Origin: Argopecten irradians
Taxonomy: Eukaryota; Mollusca; Bivalvia; Pectinida; Pectinidae
Direction: 5' to 3'
Assembly (NCBI RefSeq): GCF_041381155.1
Contig: NC_091140.1
Coordinates: 23,774,864-23,838,863, forward strand
DNA: 64,000 nt
The notes beneath the pieces were generated by a model. The model had not been told where the DNA came from. It did no database searches and worked only from the letters and a program-made list of their open reading frames with translations. The translations under genes and the position numbers were made by a program. Positions 23,153 to 35,014 of this stretch are shown here, piece by piece (position 1 is the stretch's first letter; every line of letters begins with the position of its first letter).

Positions 23153-23730
23153 GGAGGATGCGTATACGATATCTGTACAAAAACCTGACTTTAATAAAGT
23201 TTACATTGTTTTTATTCTAAAAGTTTGATTTTGTTTGTGAGTAATTATCCCAAAGAGCGTGTGTTCACTAATAGCTATTGGTCGCTCTGATATATAAAGT
23301 ATGTTTTCCTTTTTCAGTAATAGTTCTAATATTTCTTTTCTTATCATAAAGCAGGAAAATATTTGTGTAGTTGACATTTTCGCGAATAATCCGCAATTAT
23401 TCAGAAATAGTTGAATTATGACATACTAGTCATCCCCCGATTTCTCGAAACAAAAGTGCACACATAAGTTCTTCTCCTTATGTAACTTATTTAAAACATT
23501 TTGACTTAAATTTGTTTTGAGAAATAAGGTCAGATCGCAAAAATTAAAACCCGCTAAAAATTTTGTTTCACTGTTTTATTTAATATCGCGATGATCGTGT
23601 AAGTATTACAAGTATTTCAAATGTAAGTATTCTGTCATTCTATCGATAGGTCCATAACAAAAAGCATAACTTCATTTGAAGCATTTTGTTGTTTTCTCCT
23701 CAATGCCTTCATATTTTCGAGTCAGCAAGG
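23153..23730. other. Intergenic
   Basis: Nothing supported. Confidence 0.6.
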
Positions 23731-23870
23731 CCAAGTCTCACGAACAGTCTTTACCTTTAATAGTTTCCTTCACTTAAAATTTCTCATAGAAAAATATAAC
23801 AGCAGATAAGGGAAAATTTTATTGTAAGTTAAGGATTTCCTTAAAGTTAAGAAATGTTCGTGAAACTTGA
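23731..23870. repeat. Imperfect inverted repeat
   Basis: CCAAGTCTCACGAACA pairs with TGTTCGTGAAACTTGA and the inner arms continue (TTTCCTTCACTTAAAATTT against the AATTTTATTGTAAGTTAAGG side). A single related arm (CAGTTTCACGAAAATGG) lies at about 5065. Confidence 0.55.
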
Positions 23871-25071
23871 TCAAGATGGATTAAGTATCACAGCATACCT
23901 GATTGTGCGGGACTTTTATTTCTGTTGGTGATGGAATTACGTTAAATATAATATCAGCGATATTTCAGCGATAAGGTTACAAAGTGTTCTATCAGTACCG
24001 GGGGTAATTATCCCACACAAACATTATCGTGTATCACTTGGTACATGAATTAGTCATATTCAATAGGATTATCATCAAATAAACCATGATGATAGAGGTA
24101 CTGTTGCTGTCAATATTTTCATTGTGTGTGTGGATGTGGTTGTGTGTGGGAGTGAGTTTGAGTTCAGATGATACTTTCAGGTTTTTAAAAATCACTTGTG
24201 AATTCAACACATGACGAAATATGGTGTCCATTTTAAAAGATTCCCCATTGTAGTTTCTTATAATACAACTATTTTAATCTCTGTATAAACATTCGTTGCC
24301 AGACGCCAAAATTTGCCACAGATTCGTGATATGAACAGATCATAGGGAAAAAATGGGGAAACATGTACACATCATACAATAATAGCGTAAATAAACAATT
24401 TATCAATATCAATTAGATAATAAAAAGCTACACAGGAATGCTTAGATTCACCGATAACGTGTATGTTAACCAGTTCTTGATTTTTTCATCGTAGTCACTA
24501 CCGTTTTAAAAAATCCTGTATTTCAAATTACACATTGTATTTTTTATTACATCAATCCAGATTCAAATTGATTGTAAATGTTAGTGCTTTAACTAATTCT
24601 TTACCTTTTGGACGTGTTTCAGTTTTATTTGCCTACTCATGCATGCTTTTCCAGCGATATTGTGTAATATTTCCGATTATTCTAAATTGTGTTTCTAATG
24701 TTTCACATATTCGTTACAGAGATGTAGTTGCATTCATTTTCGACATTCATTATTTAAGTATTGCAAGGACAAATGTCAACGTAATGATGACTATACGGAT
24801 GTAATATTGGTTTATCTTCTGTCATACTCAACTAAGGCTATATTGCATAGCTACCCATGCAAAACACCTGCGCCAACAATTCTCTTATTAAAATTTTAAC
24901 ATTATTATCAGAAACTAAGATAGTTTTACTATACACGAACGCAAAAAAAGGGGATTTGCATTAAAATATCATGCAATGTCCAAGTATGGAGAATTGACTA
25001 GTAGTTTTCTTCGAACTTATTTCAAAATATCGTATAGTATAATTGGTTATTTGTTTTAAAAAAACGTATTT
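23871..25071. other. Intergenic
   Basis: Only feature seen: 24700-24775 (CAGAGATGTAGTTGCATTC, then GACATTCATTATTTAAG and TATTGCAAGGAC) resembles 59420-59490 upstream of gene C. No gene supported; the open frame at 24535 has no recognised content. Confidence 0.5.
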
Positions 25072-25296
25072 GAGAGGCCGCGTTGGCCGCATGGTGAAGA
25101 TGTATCGACATATTACCACAAGCCCTCCACCTCTAGATCACGAGTTCGAATCCCAGGTGGGATAGTTGCCAGGAACTTACCTCTGGTCGGTGACTTTTCT
25201 CCTGATACTCCAGCTTTCCTCCAACAACAAACCTGCTTCGTCCTTAAATGACCATGGCTGTTAATAGGGCTGATACAGCCAAACCAAACCCACCCC
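25072..25296 (+). mobile_element. tRNA-derived SINE
   Basis: tRNA-like head with box A (TTGGCCGCATGG, ~25083) and box B (GAGTTCGAATCCC, 25143-25155). Then the shared body CATATTACCACAAG, TTGCCAGGAACTTACC, CTGGTCGGTGAC, TCCTTAAATGACCATGGCTG and the tail GGCTGTTAATAGGGC. Same family as 29539-29745. Confidence 0.85.
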
Positions 25297-26086
25297 AGAA
25301 AGGTTCATATGTAGATATCAATGATAAGGATACCTCGGGGTTACACGATATTGTAAATCCTTGGCATGTTTCAGACACTTCATTCAGCATTGAAGGCTTT
25401 TTATCAATAAAACTCCTATATTTACTACTTAAACTGACTTCAGCAATTACAGTTGAAGTGTTCTTTTGTTTAAAGTGTTTCCATTGACTAGTAAGCAATA
25501 CCTTAAGTCTAAGATTGCTTCATAATCCGTTGGATTACTGGTACCATGTAGATTGATTATCACATAGTCCCTTACATCCTGTCAGAACATTGTGGTGATT
25601 TTCATGTAAGTCATCAAAATGTTACCCATAGTTTTATCGAATATACATCTCCTTACCATTATACTGTCAACCTACTAATGTTTGCGTGCGATTGCATTTG
25701 ACGTATTTGCGGCAAAGTAGAAATCTCGAAAATAAATCGCCACGACAAAGCGTGAGGTATAGACAAAGGAAAGCCATACGATTCATAATCTTGAAATCAA
25801 ACCACCAAGAAATATCAGTTAGGCTTGAGAACGCGGCTTACACCAAAGTCGCTGCGAAAATCAGTTTTCAGTACATTTATTTTAGAAGTACTTGATGTCA
25901 TATAGATAAAAATATATTTGATCGGTTGTCACGGTAACAATCGTTATGATACAAAAGACACAATATACCGTTATCCAAGAATTATTATATCCTGTGATAT
26001 AAAACTAGGGTAAATTTGATCACGCGATTATTAAGAAAAAATTCAGATGTCTAATAATTGATTGAAGTCCTATCAATGACTGTAAG
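25297..26086. other. Intergenic
   Basis: Nothing supported. Confidence 0.6.
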
Positions 26087-26237
26087 ACTCTTTCAAATGT
26101 AGATATGAAGGATAGATATTTTCTACCCGAGGGTCACAAAATATTATAAAACTAGAGGTTTGTCGACGGTTGTTTACAACATTTTGTGATCCCGATGGTA
26201 GAATATCCTTATCCTTCATATTCACGTATGAAAGAGT
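26087..26237. repeat. Long hairpin / foldback
   Basis: Arms of about 60 nt: ACTCTTTCAAATGTAGATAT and GAAGGATAGATATTTTCTAC pair with the sequence ending CTTCATATTCACGTATGAAAGAGT. Inner GGGTCACAAAATATT pairs with AACATTTTGTGATC. Loop under 30 nt. Confidence 0.7.
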
Positions 26238-26973
26238 ATTTTTCTCTAATATTTCGACGGTTTTATTACAATTTATTCATCATATACAACATTTTTACTT
26301 TAAGTAAAAAGTAAAGAAACCCGCGAAACCCGCGACTGCAAGTCAATTCTCCATATATGAAAATTGCGTGATATTTTAACACAAATTCCGTTTTTTAAGT
26401 CAGCCTAATTTTAAAATAGCGTTAAAATTTTACCGAGAAAATAATTATTTTGTTGACGCAGTGACATAACGAGGTTGTATTGCTTGGTTGGTCATGTAAT
26501 ACAGCCTCAGTTTTTTAACGATATATAGGTAGTATGGGATAATATAGTTTGATGTTTGATTTAAATCAGCAGTGCGAAAGCCAATTAAATTTTATTGTCC
26601 CTTTTTAAAAATTGTGATGAATTACTAATCAAATAGTATCAATGTCCACAGAATATGCTGATCCTCCTTTTGTTTCGAATGCCACTGTTTGCATGATGAC
26701 TGACCGGTCGCCATTTTGGATTTTAGAAGTTGAAGTTTAATTTGTTACCGCTATATTCAGAAAGTACTGAAGGTATCTGTCTCAAATTTAGTATGTACGT
26801 TCCCTGGGACCATAGATGTGTATATTGCATTTTGCGCATTGCATTTCGGGACTGATCGATCGACAAGTTGAAGATAAATTTTGAAAAGCAGAGAAAATAT
26901 CCCTCTTTCTATTGTCAGATATAGATCATTCTTTGATGGGCACCAAGATCCCTTTTGGATTTCTTGTTTATCT
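26238..26973. other. Left flank of the first CYYR1-like unit
   Basis: No gene. From about 26880 (TTTTGAAAAGCAGAGAAAAT) the sequence matches 50006-50050 before the third unit, so the duplicated segment starts at or before here. Confidence 0.5.
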
Positions 26974-27066
26974 ACTGGCTTTCATCCACCATCAAACCTG
27001 GTACGTCCTTACCTAGCCCTGGCTGTTAATAGCACATACAAACTTAAACAAACAATAAAGCAAAAC
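26974..27066 (+). repeat. SINE 3' fragment
   Basis: CTTTCATCCACC, AACCTGGTACGTCCTTACC, CTGGCTGTTAATAG, then CAAA-rich tail: the 3' half of the SINE at 29539, without the tRNA head. Confidence 0.75.
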
Positions 27067-27975
27067 AAATATTTTAAGGTATCGGAAAATATCACTATCA
27101 TAAACAGGATGTAATATCTTAATCAAAATGTAGAGCTTTCCCTCTATATAACTTTAATGTGTATGCACATGAATTTAAGGTGTAATTCGTATCGTATAGA
27201 CGTACGGTGATATGTCAAAACAATGTTATCTATTTAACATTATCAAGCTTTTATAAAACCACACCCGGTCATACAAATGGTAACATATATTGTACATATT
27301 AGTTCAAACTATATGTGATTTGCAATAATGTGTTTTTACCCGAAAAGTGTATGTTTGCATATGTTGTCAACATTGAAACACTGGTATAGTTTATATAAAC
27401 GTAATTTCTGTCAAACTGCAGTTGCAAATTACCTAGAATTAAACTATATATTAGGCTTCAATACTGAAACGCTTCAGGATACAACCAAAACACACAAACA
27501 AATGTGTATGTGCCTAACTATATTAAAATAGTCCAGGTTTGCTTTTATATTTTATTCAAAACAAGGAAGTAAACACTGTAATCAGAAATCTAGAAAATGT
27601 ATTTAGACTACAGTAAACTGTGTACATGAGTCAGGAAGCTGCATGCATGAATGGTTTTCTGGTGTAACCACTGCACGTAACTGATATTCTGGTGAGTTTA
27701 AGAAAGCAGTGGTGTGCTTTCCATTGACAGGTACTACCTAAAATACCTACCTACGATTCAAAACAACCTTATTTTAATACTTCAATCGTGATTCTACAAA
27801 TAATTCTCAATATAATTTAGGTTTATATAGTCGTAGAACGAAAGGGCATTTTCATTTGTCTTGTATTGATTAAAAAAAAAACATTTTTTTCTCTGATGCG
27901 AACTTTTATTATTCACATTAATCGTGGGAAGTTCATGTTAAAAGAAAAATATAGTTTTCAATGAAGAGTTTGTAT
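27067..27975. other. Intergenic
   Basis: Nothing supported; open frame at 27328 has no recognised content. Confidence 0.55.
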
Positions 27976-28341
27976 TTAAAGATGCACCATCTCCGATAGA
28001 GCATAAACGATGTTCATCATTTCAACAATATTTTATGTTTAATCGTATGTATATATGTCTAATTAACACAATAAGTAATATAAAATAATTCATTTTGCTT
28101 TTGATGCATGCGCACTCAGTAGTTTATTTCATATAGGACATAGTGCCACGGACTATTTTCGGGATGCAATTAATTATTTTTAATATTTTTATCTTGAAAT
28201 AACTTTAGAAGCTCAAACTTTTCCAAAGGTGTTAATGGTGTAAAGTAAGTATTTTTTTGTAACTGCAGTAAAATACTAAATCCTCTGTTCCTGTTTTTGC
28301 GAATGAAAAAATACCATTTGTCAGCGGTAGAGCATCTTTAA
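27976..28341. mobile_element. TTAA-flanked MITE, copy 3 (full length)
   Basis: Bordered by TTAA, ends AGATGCACCATCTCCG and GTCAGCGGTAGAGCATCTT. At 366 bp it is a full-length relative of the copy at 12020, inverted. It lies just upstream of the CYYR1-like promoter region. Confidence 0.85.
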
Positions 28342-28402
28342 TTAGTTTTATTGTGGAAAGTTTCGATGTTTTCTACACAGGTTGTAGCTACAAAAGGTTT
28401 TT

Positions 28403-28574
28403 TGATAGCCAGATCTTTACTATTGTTCAGTCAACGTACAAGCGTGTAGGGATCGGCAGGGGACTCGTATTTCAACACCAATTCTATCTACGAGGTACAC
28501 ATAGATTCGCTTGCCTAAAAGCTGGCAATGCAAGAGGATTTTATGCGTTACAACAATTTACCTGTATAGACAAG
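28403..28574 (+). promoter_or_regulatory. Conserved 5' region of the CYYR1-like gene
   Basis: This stretch (AGGTACACATAGATTCGCTT, GCCTAAAAGCTGGCAA, ACGTTACAACAATTTAC-type) recurs at 44598-44845 and 50265-50472, each time right before the first coding exon or where it should be. It is probably promoter plus 5'UTR. No TATA box stands out. Confidence 0.55.
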
Positions 28575-28632
28575 ATGGCTCCTTCAAGTCAACGCGTATA
28601 TGGTGTCGTCGCTTTCCTACTGGCATTTCTCG
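28575..28632 (+). CDS. CYYR1-like copy 1, exon 1 (signal peptide)
   Basis: 58 nt, phase 1 out, donor CTCG|GTGAGT. Copy 3 keeps an exon of the same length and phase at 50473-50530. Confidence 0.75.
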
Positions 28633-30988
28633 GTGAGTATTCTAAATCTGTGAACATATCTAATCATACAAGAAAAGCAGTTCATGGATAAGGAGTTTTT
28701 ACAATAATTATTAGCTTACAGTCCACACTTAATCCGATGATTTATTGTTATTAATAATTGTGTCGTAATGTGTTTGCGAACGTAACTTCATACTTTTAGG
28801 AGAACAGGATGTAAATTATCAGTTAACAACATTTCCTTTATTATTTCAGTGTTAGATTTTTCTTTCTGTTGGACAAAGAAGTAATGCCCACAGTGTGGAC
28901 AAAATATTGTCGAATATTCGAGGCGAATCTGCCCCTATATCAAGGCACAAAAAGAACAAATAAAATTGCATGTTAAGAACGGTCACAAATGTTCACAAAA
29001 GCAAAAACGTTGAACAAAGAAAAGAGTAAGGATCCGGTGTTATTTGTAATACAGCCGTTGATAATAATTCTTTAACTCATTTTTTTTTATTTCTATGTTG
29101 TATTTGTTTTTAAATAACTATACGTGTATATTAATCGCCTTTAATTGCAGTTTGTTGGCCCATTTTTTATTTCTTTGTTATAAATATTTTCAACCAATCA
29201 AATATTAATTGCCTTTATTTGCAGTAAAAGAAGCCGAATGTTGGACTTCCACCCACAGGTAAATTACCTCACACATTATCGAGACATTAGCGTAACGCCA
29301 TGGGGACAACATCCGATTTTATAACATAACTGTTGGTGTTTCCTGAAGCGTAACTTCCTTTAATGAGTATATACGTCCATTAGAAGTTAAAACTAACTTT
29401 GCCAAATGCTAATGACAGGGAAAGTACTTTTTTCAGCTTTAGTAAATTTAGTTTATATAAACATACCTTGTTTATTCCTTAGCAGTAATCATATATATAT
29501 AGCTCTTTATGTAGTGGTCTAAATGATTATTACTGTCAGGGGCTGTAGTGGCCGAGTGGTTAAGATATGGGACATATTACCACAAGTCCTCCACCTCTGG
29601 GTCGCAAGTTCGAATCCAATGTAGGGAAGTTGCCAGGCACTGACCGCTGGTCGATGGCTATCTGCACCAACAAACCTGGCATACCCTTACATGACCCTGG
29701 CTGTAAATAGGACGTTAATCTAATATAGCCCAAACCCTTTATCACTTTTTGTCAACACGGATAGTTTTATCAACAGTGCTTACAATGCCCCTGTGTTCCA
29801 AAAACGTGTTTATGTTCTGAGCATTATGTTCGAAAACATTATTTATCACAATTAAAAAAATCAAACAATTTCCGGACCTAGTCATCACTAAGTACAATAC
29901 GGTAATAAGGTGATTTGTTGCGTCTTAACTTCACAAGTGATTTTTCTGTATTATTGTGTAATAGATATTGTACCTTTTTTTATCTAACCATCACTATATT
30001 TCACACTGTTTCAGCTACGCGGCAGCTTGAGGTGTTTCTGTAATTATGACCATTCTCTGCATAATTCGTATTTGCCTTTGTAACCGAAGATGGAATCCCA
30101 ATAACGAACGACCACCCAGGCGTAAGTATCCATCTATATCTGTATGGTCAATCTCGGTCCCAAATGCAAATCTCACAGTCGTTCATTTATCCCTGAGTAT
30201 TTTGGGTCCCATTTGCTGCAGTATCATGAATATTCTTCTCTGAGCCCCATTTAAATTGATTGTTACTTGGTCTCTCCTAACAAGAGTTATTATTGATGAA
30301 CCGCAACTAATGCGGTCTATATAGGTAACAAACGTCAGTGCGATAAGTTAACAATGAAATGTTGCTTACATATGTGTCTTACACTTTTCAATTGACACCA
30401 AGACACAGACACATTAAATACGTTTCTCTATTTTATGTTTTTTGAACTATTCTCGAATCAGAAATTACTAAACTGGTATCTGTAAACGAATACTTTGACA
30501 ACAAAATCTAAAATGTGTCATATCTGCTATGGTGATAGCATCATACTGAATACTTTATAGCTGGAATTCCTATATAATTCTAACTCGTAGTATTATATTG
30601 GTCCCGACATTAGATACCTCCACACACTGGCAACCTGAAGTGTAACATTTGATTATGTTTGACTGTATTTTTGTTGAGTATATATTGATTCAGTACATCT
30701 TTCTACTATTTTACAGAGTTGGTGGTCATACCGGGAACCAGCAACCCAGCCAACCCCTACAACGCCGGGTATGACCAGGCCGGGAGAATCAGAACCATGG
30801 GTATACCACCTTCTTATGTACGATCCATGAATGGAAGTACCCCGGGAATTCACCCTTCTTATGACAGACCCCGCACTGGCAGTGCCCCGGGAATTCCTCC
30901 AACTAATGGCCAGATTGTCAAGCCTACCACTCCTGGCAATCCGTCGCCATCAGATCCTTACAACACTGGGTACGATCAGCCACGTTAA
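28575..30988 (+). CDS. Small CYYR1-like membrane protein, first copy
   Basis: Recognised exons: 28575-28632 (signal peptide MAPSSQRVYGVVAFLLAFLG), 29225-29258 (mini-exon VKEAECWTSTH), about 30032-30121 (hydrophobic VSVIMTILCIIRICLC, then RRWNPNNERPPRR) and 30717-30988 (Pro/Tyr-rich tail, stop TAA). The plan signal peptide, Cys segment, one membrane helix, Pro-rich tail resembles cysteine/tyrosine-rich protein 1 (CYYR1)-like proteins. The tail has PPSY (a PPxY-type WW-binding motif) and repeated PYN(A/T)GYDQ. Problem: the 34-nt mini-exon ends in phase 2 and joining it to the third exon at either visible acceptor reads a stop, so an exon (probably the missing Cys/Tyr-rich part) is unseen, or this copy is broken. 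Two paralogous copies follow. Confidence 0.55.
29225..29258 (+). CDS. CYYR1-like copy 1, mini-exon
   Basis: 34 nt after TTATTTGCAG, encoding VKEAECWTSTH, donor ACAG|GTAAAT. Copy 2 has the same exon at 45005-45038. Confidence 0.7.
29539..29745 (+). mobile_element. tRNA-derived SINE inside a CYYR1-like intron
   Basis: Box A TAGTGGCCGAGTGG (29546-29559) and box B AAGTTCGAATCC (29606-29617) give a Leu/Ser-type tRNA head. The body and tail match the SINE at 25072. It lies in the intron where the missing Cys/Tyr-rich exon would be expected and is absent from the matching intron of copy 2. Confidence 0.88.
30032..30121 (+). CDS. CYYR1-like copy 1, membrane exon
   Basis: Frame VSVIMTILCIIRICLCNRRW ... 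ERPPR, donor AGGC|GTAAGT, phase 1, which joins exactly to the tail exon. The left boundary is uncertain: a TGA at 30028 excludes the stronger TTTCAG acceptor in this frame, so the weaker TTGAG|GTG acceptor is proposed. Copy 2 at 45268-45337 shares the right half. Confidence 0.5.
30717..30988 (+). CDS. CYYR1-like copy 1, Pro/Tyr-rich cytoplasmic tail exon
   Basis: After TTTTACAG the frame QLVVIPGTSNPANPYNAGYD ... ends SDPYNTGYDQPR and TAA. It includes GIPPSY. Copies 2 and 3 have an extra TQQGxFGTP stretch, so copy 1 carries a deletion or they an insertion of about ten residues. Confidence 0.75.
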
Positions 30989-32771
30989 GTGTCGTGGAGT
31001 TCCAGGAATGTCGCCGACAGGTCTTAATGTAAATAGTATGAATGCTTCACTTTATAATAGCATTTAAATCCTTTGTTGTTCAGAGTTAAAAAGTGTACCT
31101 GTATACCCTAATCTATGATATTAATACTTATTGCGCCTGTAATATAGCACGAGACCTGACTGGCTTGTCTCAAATTATTATGAATGATGATCAATGCATC
31201 TGAATAGCATTTCATTTAATTTCAATTCCCCTTTCTATTTTGATAAATTATTATTTAGAACAGAAATTCTTGCCATCTAATTATAATTATCACCTAAATA
31301 GATTATTGGTATCACCAAAGAGTTATTGTGTTCCTGTCAGTGCTTGTCTTCTACATCTGTCTTATCATTGAGAATTAATAAAGGGGTCACCAAGGAGATA
31401 AAATTATTTATGCATTACTGAGGGGTTCCTTTCTTCCTTTGGGGGTAAAATGTCTTTTAGGTCTCATGCATTATTTTGTATGATAGTTGTAATATGAACA
31501 CCATTCTAATTAACTGAGAGACAAATACTAATTGTAATAATTATATACTATTATTAACCTGTATTAAATTAGATCAAATTATGAATTCAATGACTATATA
31601 TACTCTATATTTCCATTTCATACTTATATTGTATTTACCATAAAAATTCAAACCACTTTCTTCCTTTATTTTAACTTAATATAAATATATTATACTAAAA
31701 CATTTTTGAAATAGATGTATGCAATACCGCACTGCAATGGAGAACTGTTTAAGTGTACTCACAAAATATATATTAGTTTTTCAAAATAATTAAGAGTTTT
31801 AATCGAGAAAAATTGAATTGGGCAAAATAATATTTGCAGTAATATCTGACAAGTTAATGACAAGCCGAAATACTGCGAAGTTGAGAATTTCTTATTAAGA
31901 GCTTAAGGGTTATAATCTGTTATATCATTCACCAGACATATTGGAGTATAGTAATATTGTCAGATCTAGATGTAATTAATCATTGTAATACGAATGTATA
32001 AAGTAAAATCAAATTTCATAAGTCACGCTGCCTGTCACGGTTGTCAGTAGATTTACCTCCCTTCATTTGAATTATGTTATAAAGTTTATCCAATGCTTAC
32101 GCGATATTTTCATCGATTTAAAAATTTGTGGAAACATTTCATGATAATAATTCAATTAAATTCTTCAGTAAGCATTATTTAAAACAATATCCATACTTTG
32201 TATTGAGGAGTTGTAGGTCCTGCCGATGCTAGATGTTTATTCATACAATTACTATCTAGAACATACATACTACTGCTTTAGTTGTAGATATTTAGGGTTT
32301 AGAAGAGTCTGGCTGATCACTTTTATCAGTGTTATTTCCTTGAATAATGGATACGACCAATGTAATTATTTTATGTAGTTTATTTTTGCAAAGTAAAAAT
32401 TACAGCACGTTTTTTAACTGAAGATCAAAGCTGTGAGTCTGAGCGTACAATGCGTTGTTATCATTAGTGATCTTTGTGAACCTGGCTGTTTATAAGAAAC
32501 AAAAAAATATAAATAAACTGAAAAATCTGGATAAAATATATATGTATAATGTCGCTTTTAACAATCTGTCTAAAATCATGTAAATAAATGATTTTGCTGA
32601 AGATTAATTATACGGGTTTTTTTTCAAACTTATTGATATTTTATTCAGTTCCATATAATCGTCGTAACAAGCATTGCTGCCACAAAAAAGGAACTCCAGA
32701 TCAAATTTACAAAATATTATATTTTTATTCAACAAAAGGATATTGGATTGAAAAAAATAAGCTTACTCTTT
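30989..32771. other. 3' region of CYYR1-like copy 1
   Basis: Possible AATAAA polyadenylation signal at 31377-31382. The rest shows no gene. From about 32576 (CATGTAAATAAATG) it matches 47825 and 51796 in the other two units. Confidence 0.5.
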
Positions 32772-33049
32772 AAGTTGGAATTTTACATTACTCAGAGACA
32801 TATCTGACTTACTGTATATTTCGACTGCATCAGTCTGTGTAGTGAGTCGTGGTCAGTCTGTGTAGTGAGAAGTGGTCAGTCTGTGTAGTGAGTCGTGGTC
32901 AGTCTGTGTAGTGAGTCGTGGTCAGTACCACGTCCCTAGTATGTGTAAAACGGGTAAATAATTGGACAACAGAATGAAAGATCACTTGACCTGTTCGAAA
33001 GCTACCGTGGGTGATATAATTCTCTGAGTTATGGAAAATTCTAACTTTA
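32772..33049. mobile_element. TIR element with internal 23-bp tandem repeats, copy a
   Basis: Ends AAGTTGGAATTTTACATTAC and the inverted form ending TGGAAAATTCTAACTT, each with CTCAGAGA / TCTCTGAG. Inside, 32832-32930 is a 23-bp repeat (GTCAGTCTGTGTAGTGAG + TCGTG) of about four copies, then ACCACGTCC. Same architecture in copies b, c, d. Confidence 0.75.
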
Positions 33050-33260
33050 AATCTTATCATTGTTTACGTATACTGTATACACCTGAATTTATATTTATGA
33101 GATAATGCTGCGCTTACTTGAGGTTTAAGACTCTGTGAATTAAATTCAGTCAAGTTGTATTGTTGTAAATTTTGTTTTGGCTATTTTATTACCAAAGACA
33201 GAATATGAAAAAAATCATAAGTCATATTATCATATGTTTAATACCTGTTGCCATGACTAC

Positions 33261-33458
33261 CTATAATAAGTCGGTTTTGTTCAGATAGATCCAGGTTTCA
33301 CTGTTGGTGTTGGCTTGACAAATCAGAGAGTGTCGCTGATAGTTGACGGACAGACACTTTGTTCTCACCACACATTGCTTTCCGCACTGAATTGGACCCA
33401 TCGAATCCATTTTCTGATAAACTGATCTGTCCAGTCGTCCGGGTAACTGTGTGTCCAC
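33261..33458 (-). pseudogene. Orphan antisense PAN exon
   Basis: On the minus strand the frame reads DTQLPGRLDRSVYQKMDSMG, then IQCGKQCVVRTKCLSVNYQR and ends WIYLNKTDLL before a stop. It is nearly identical to gene C exon 1 but lacks the leader and about nine residues before TWIYL, and the equivalent donor is lost. No partner exons lie nearby on that strand. It is a displaced fragment of the PAN/sushi family inside the CYYR1-like unit. Confidence 0.85.
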
Positions 33459-33772
33459 CTATAACCTATATTTTTATGTTGTTTTTAGTGCAACTTTGTT
33501 TAGTTCCATAAAATCTTCGTTACAGGCATTGCTGCCACCAAAACGGAACTCCAGATCAAACATTTTATTTGTATTTATCAATAGTATGTGGAATTGAAAA
33601 ACAAGCTTAAAATTTATGTGAGTTACCTCCCAAACTGGACCCGATTTGGCCTAGATCTGTAAGTTGTATATCTGGCGATTAACAATTATTGTAATAACTT
33701 GTTTTTATCACAATCACGTTCTAACCAAATCCATTATACATCTATAGATGCTGGATCTCTGTCTGAGCATTA

Positions 33773-34300
33773 CAGTTGGAATTTTACATTACTCAGAGAA
33801 GTTTATTACTCTATATTTTGACTGTATCGCAGAGTCTTTGTCAGCCGATTGTGGTACTGAGAAGTGGTCAGTCTGTGTAGTGACAAGCGGTTAGTATGAG
33901 TACTGAGAAGTGGTCAGTCTGTGTAGTGACAAGCGGTTAGTATGAGTACTAGAAGTGGTCAGTCTGAATTAGTGACAAGCGGTTAGTATGAGTACTAGAA
34001 GTGGTCAGTCTGAATTAGTGAGAAGTGGTCAGACCTTGTGAGAATTGGCCAGTCTGTGAAGTGAGAAGTGGCCAGTCTGTGCAGTGAGAATTGGTCAGTC
34101 TGTGTAGTGAGAAGGGGTCAGTCCTTGTACAAAGAAGTGGTCAGTCTGTGAAGTGAGAAGTGGTCAGTGCTGTGTAGTACCACGTCCTTAGTATTTGTTA
34201 AACTGGTAAAACAGTTGACATTAGAAAGGAAGAACACTTGATCAATTCGAAAAATACTATGAGTAAAATAATTCTCTGAGTAATGGAAAATTGTAACTTT
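33773..34300. mobile_element. TIR element with internal tandem repeats, copy b
   Basis: Same TIRs as copy a, but the internal array (about 33855-34175) is longer and irregular. It mixes GTCAGTCTGTGTAGTGA units with a 45-bp higher unit containing CAAGCGGTTAGTATGAGTAC. Confidence 0.75.
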
Positions 34301-34439
34301 ATTTTTTCATTGTTTACGTATATTGTCTACACCACAAGCATTTGCAGTTATGATATAAAGTTGTTGTAAAAAGTATAATGGAGTAGTGTTACTCTGGTTA
34401 AGAAAGAGTTGTTAAGAAATACATCGACTCTAAACTATC

Positions 34440-35014
34440 AGCGACAGCTGAACACATATTAAGTTTAGATGTGGTAAACCTCAAGAAGCAAGTTTAACAA
34501 ACGAGATTATACTACTGCCGAGATTGACATCATACATGTTAACCAATAACAAAGAATTAATAAGGCCCTGGATACAGCAAATCGCAACGAAAAGTACTCA
34601 AGAAAAGACAATATACGTATTAGAAGTGTACAAGAGCAGAGAACAGAACACATGAGGTGTTACTCCCGACTAGAAGTATGGCAGCAACTCATCAAGCTTT
34701 ATTTCCCCCGTTTGAGGATATTGAATACAATCAAATCTACAAAAATATAAAGAAAGGATACTGAAAATAAAAGTTAAATAGGTCGGAGCTCGCTGCTGGA
34801 ATATACAACTTATGAATAAGTTATATAGCCGCACAGTTCAGTAACGTTGGTTAACCTCAATGGTTCACAAAAGGCATCGCGTAACACGTACAACATATTG
34901 GATTGACTTTATAAAGAATTGTCTTTGGTCTGCAACACTGGTGAAGGGGATTCCTGTACTGGCTCCTAAAAGACTACGGGTGAAGGAGGAATGAATACAA
35001 TGACAGTGTGGCCG
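34440..35014 (+). pseudogene. Decayed LINE ORF1-like sequence, left part
   Basis: Matches 48541-48800 of the next unit, including GCAACGAAAAGTACTCAAGA and AAAGACAATATACGTATTAG (RKDNIRI). With its right part at 42763 it forms one old ORF1-like remnant split by the younger LINE insertion. Confidence 0.6.

Noticed and set aside
25140..25160. Functional tRNA gene (also at 29546-29617)
   Set aside because: Boxes A and B are present but the acceptor and anticodon stems do not form and a SINE body follows.
30653..30853. Antisense ORF over the CYYR1-like tail exon
   Set aside because: Shadow of the Pro/Tyr-rich coding exon.
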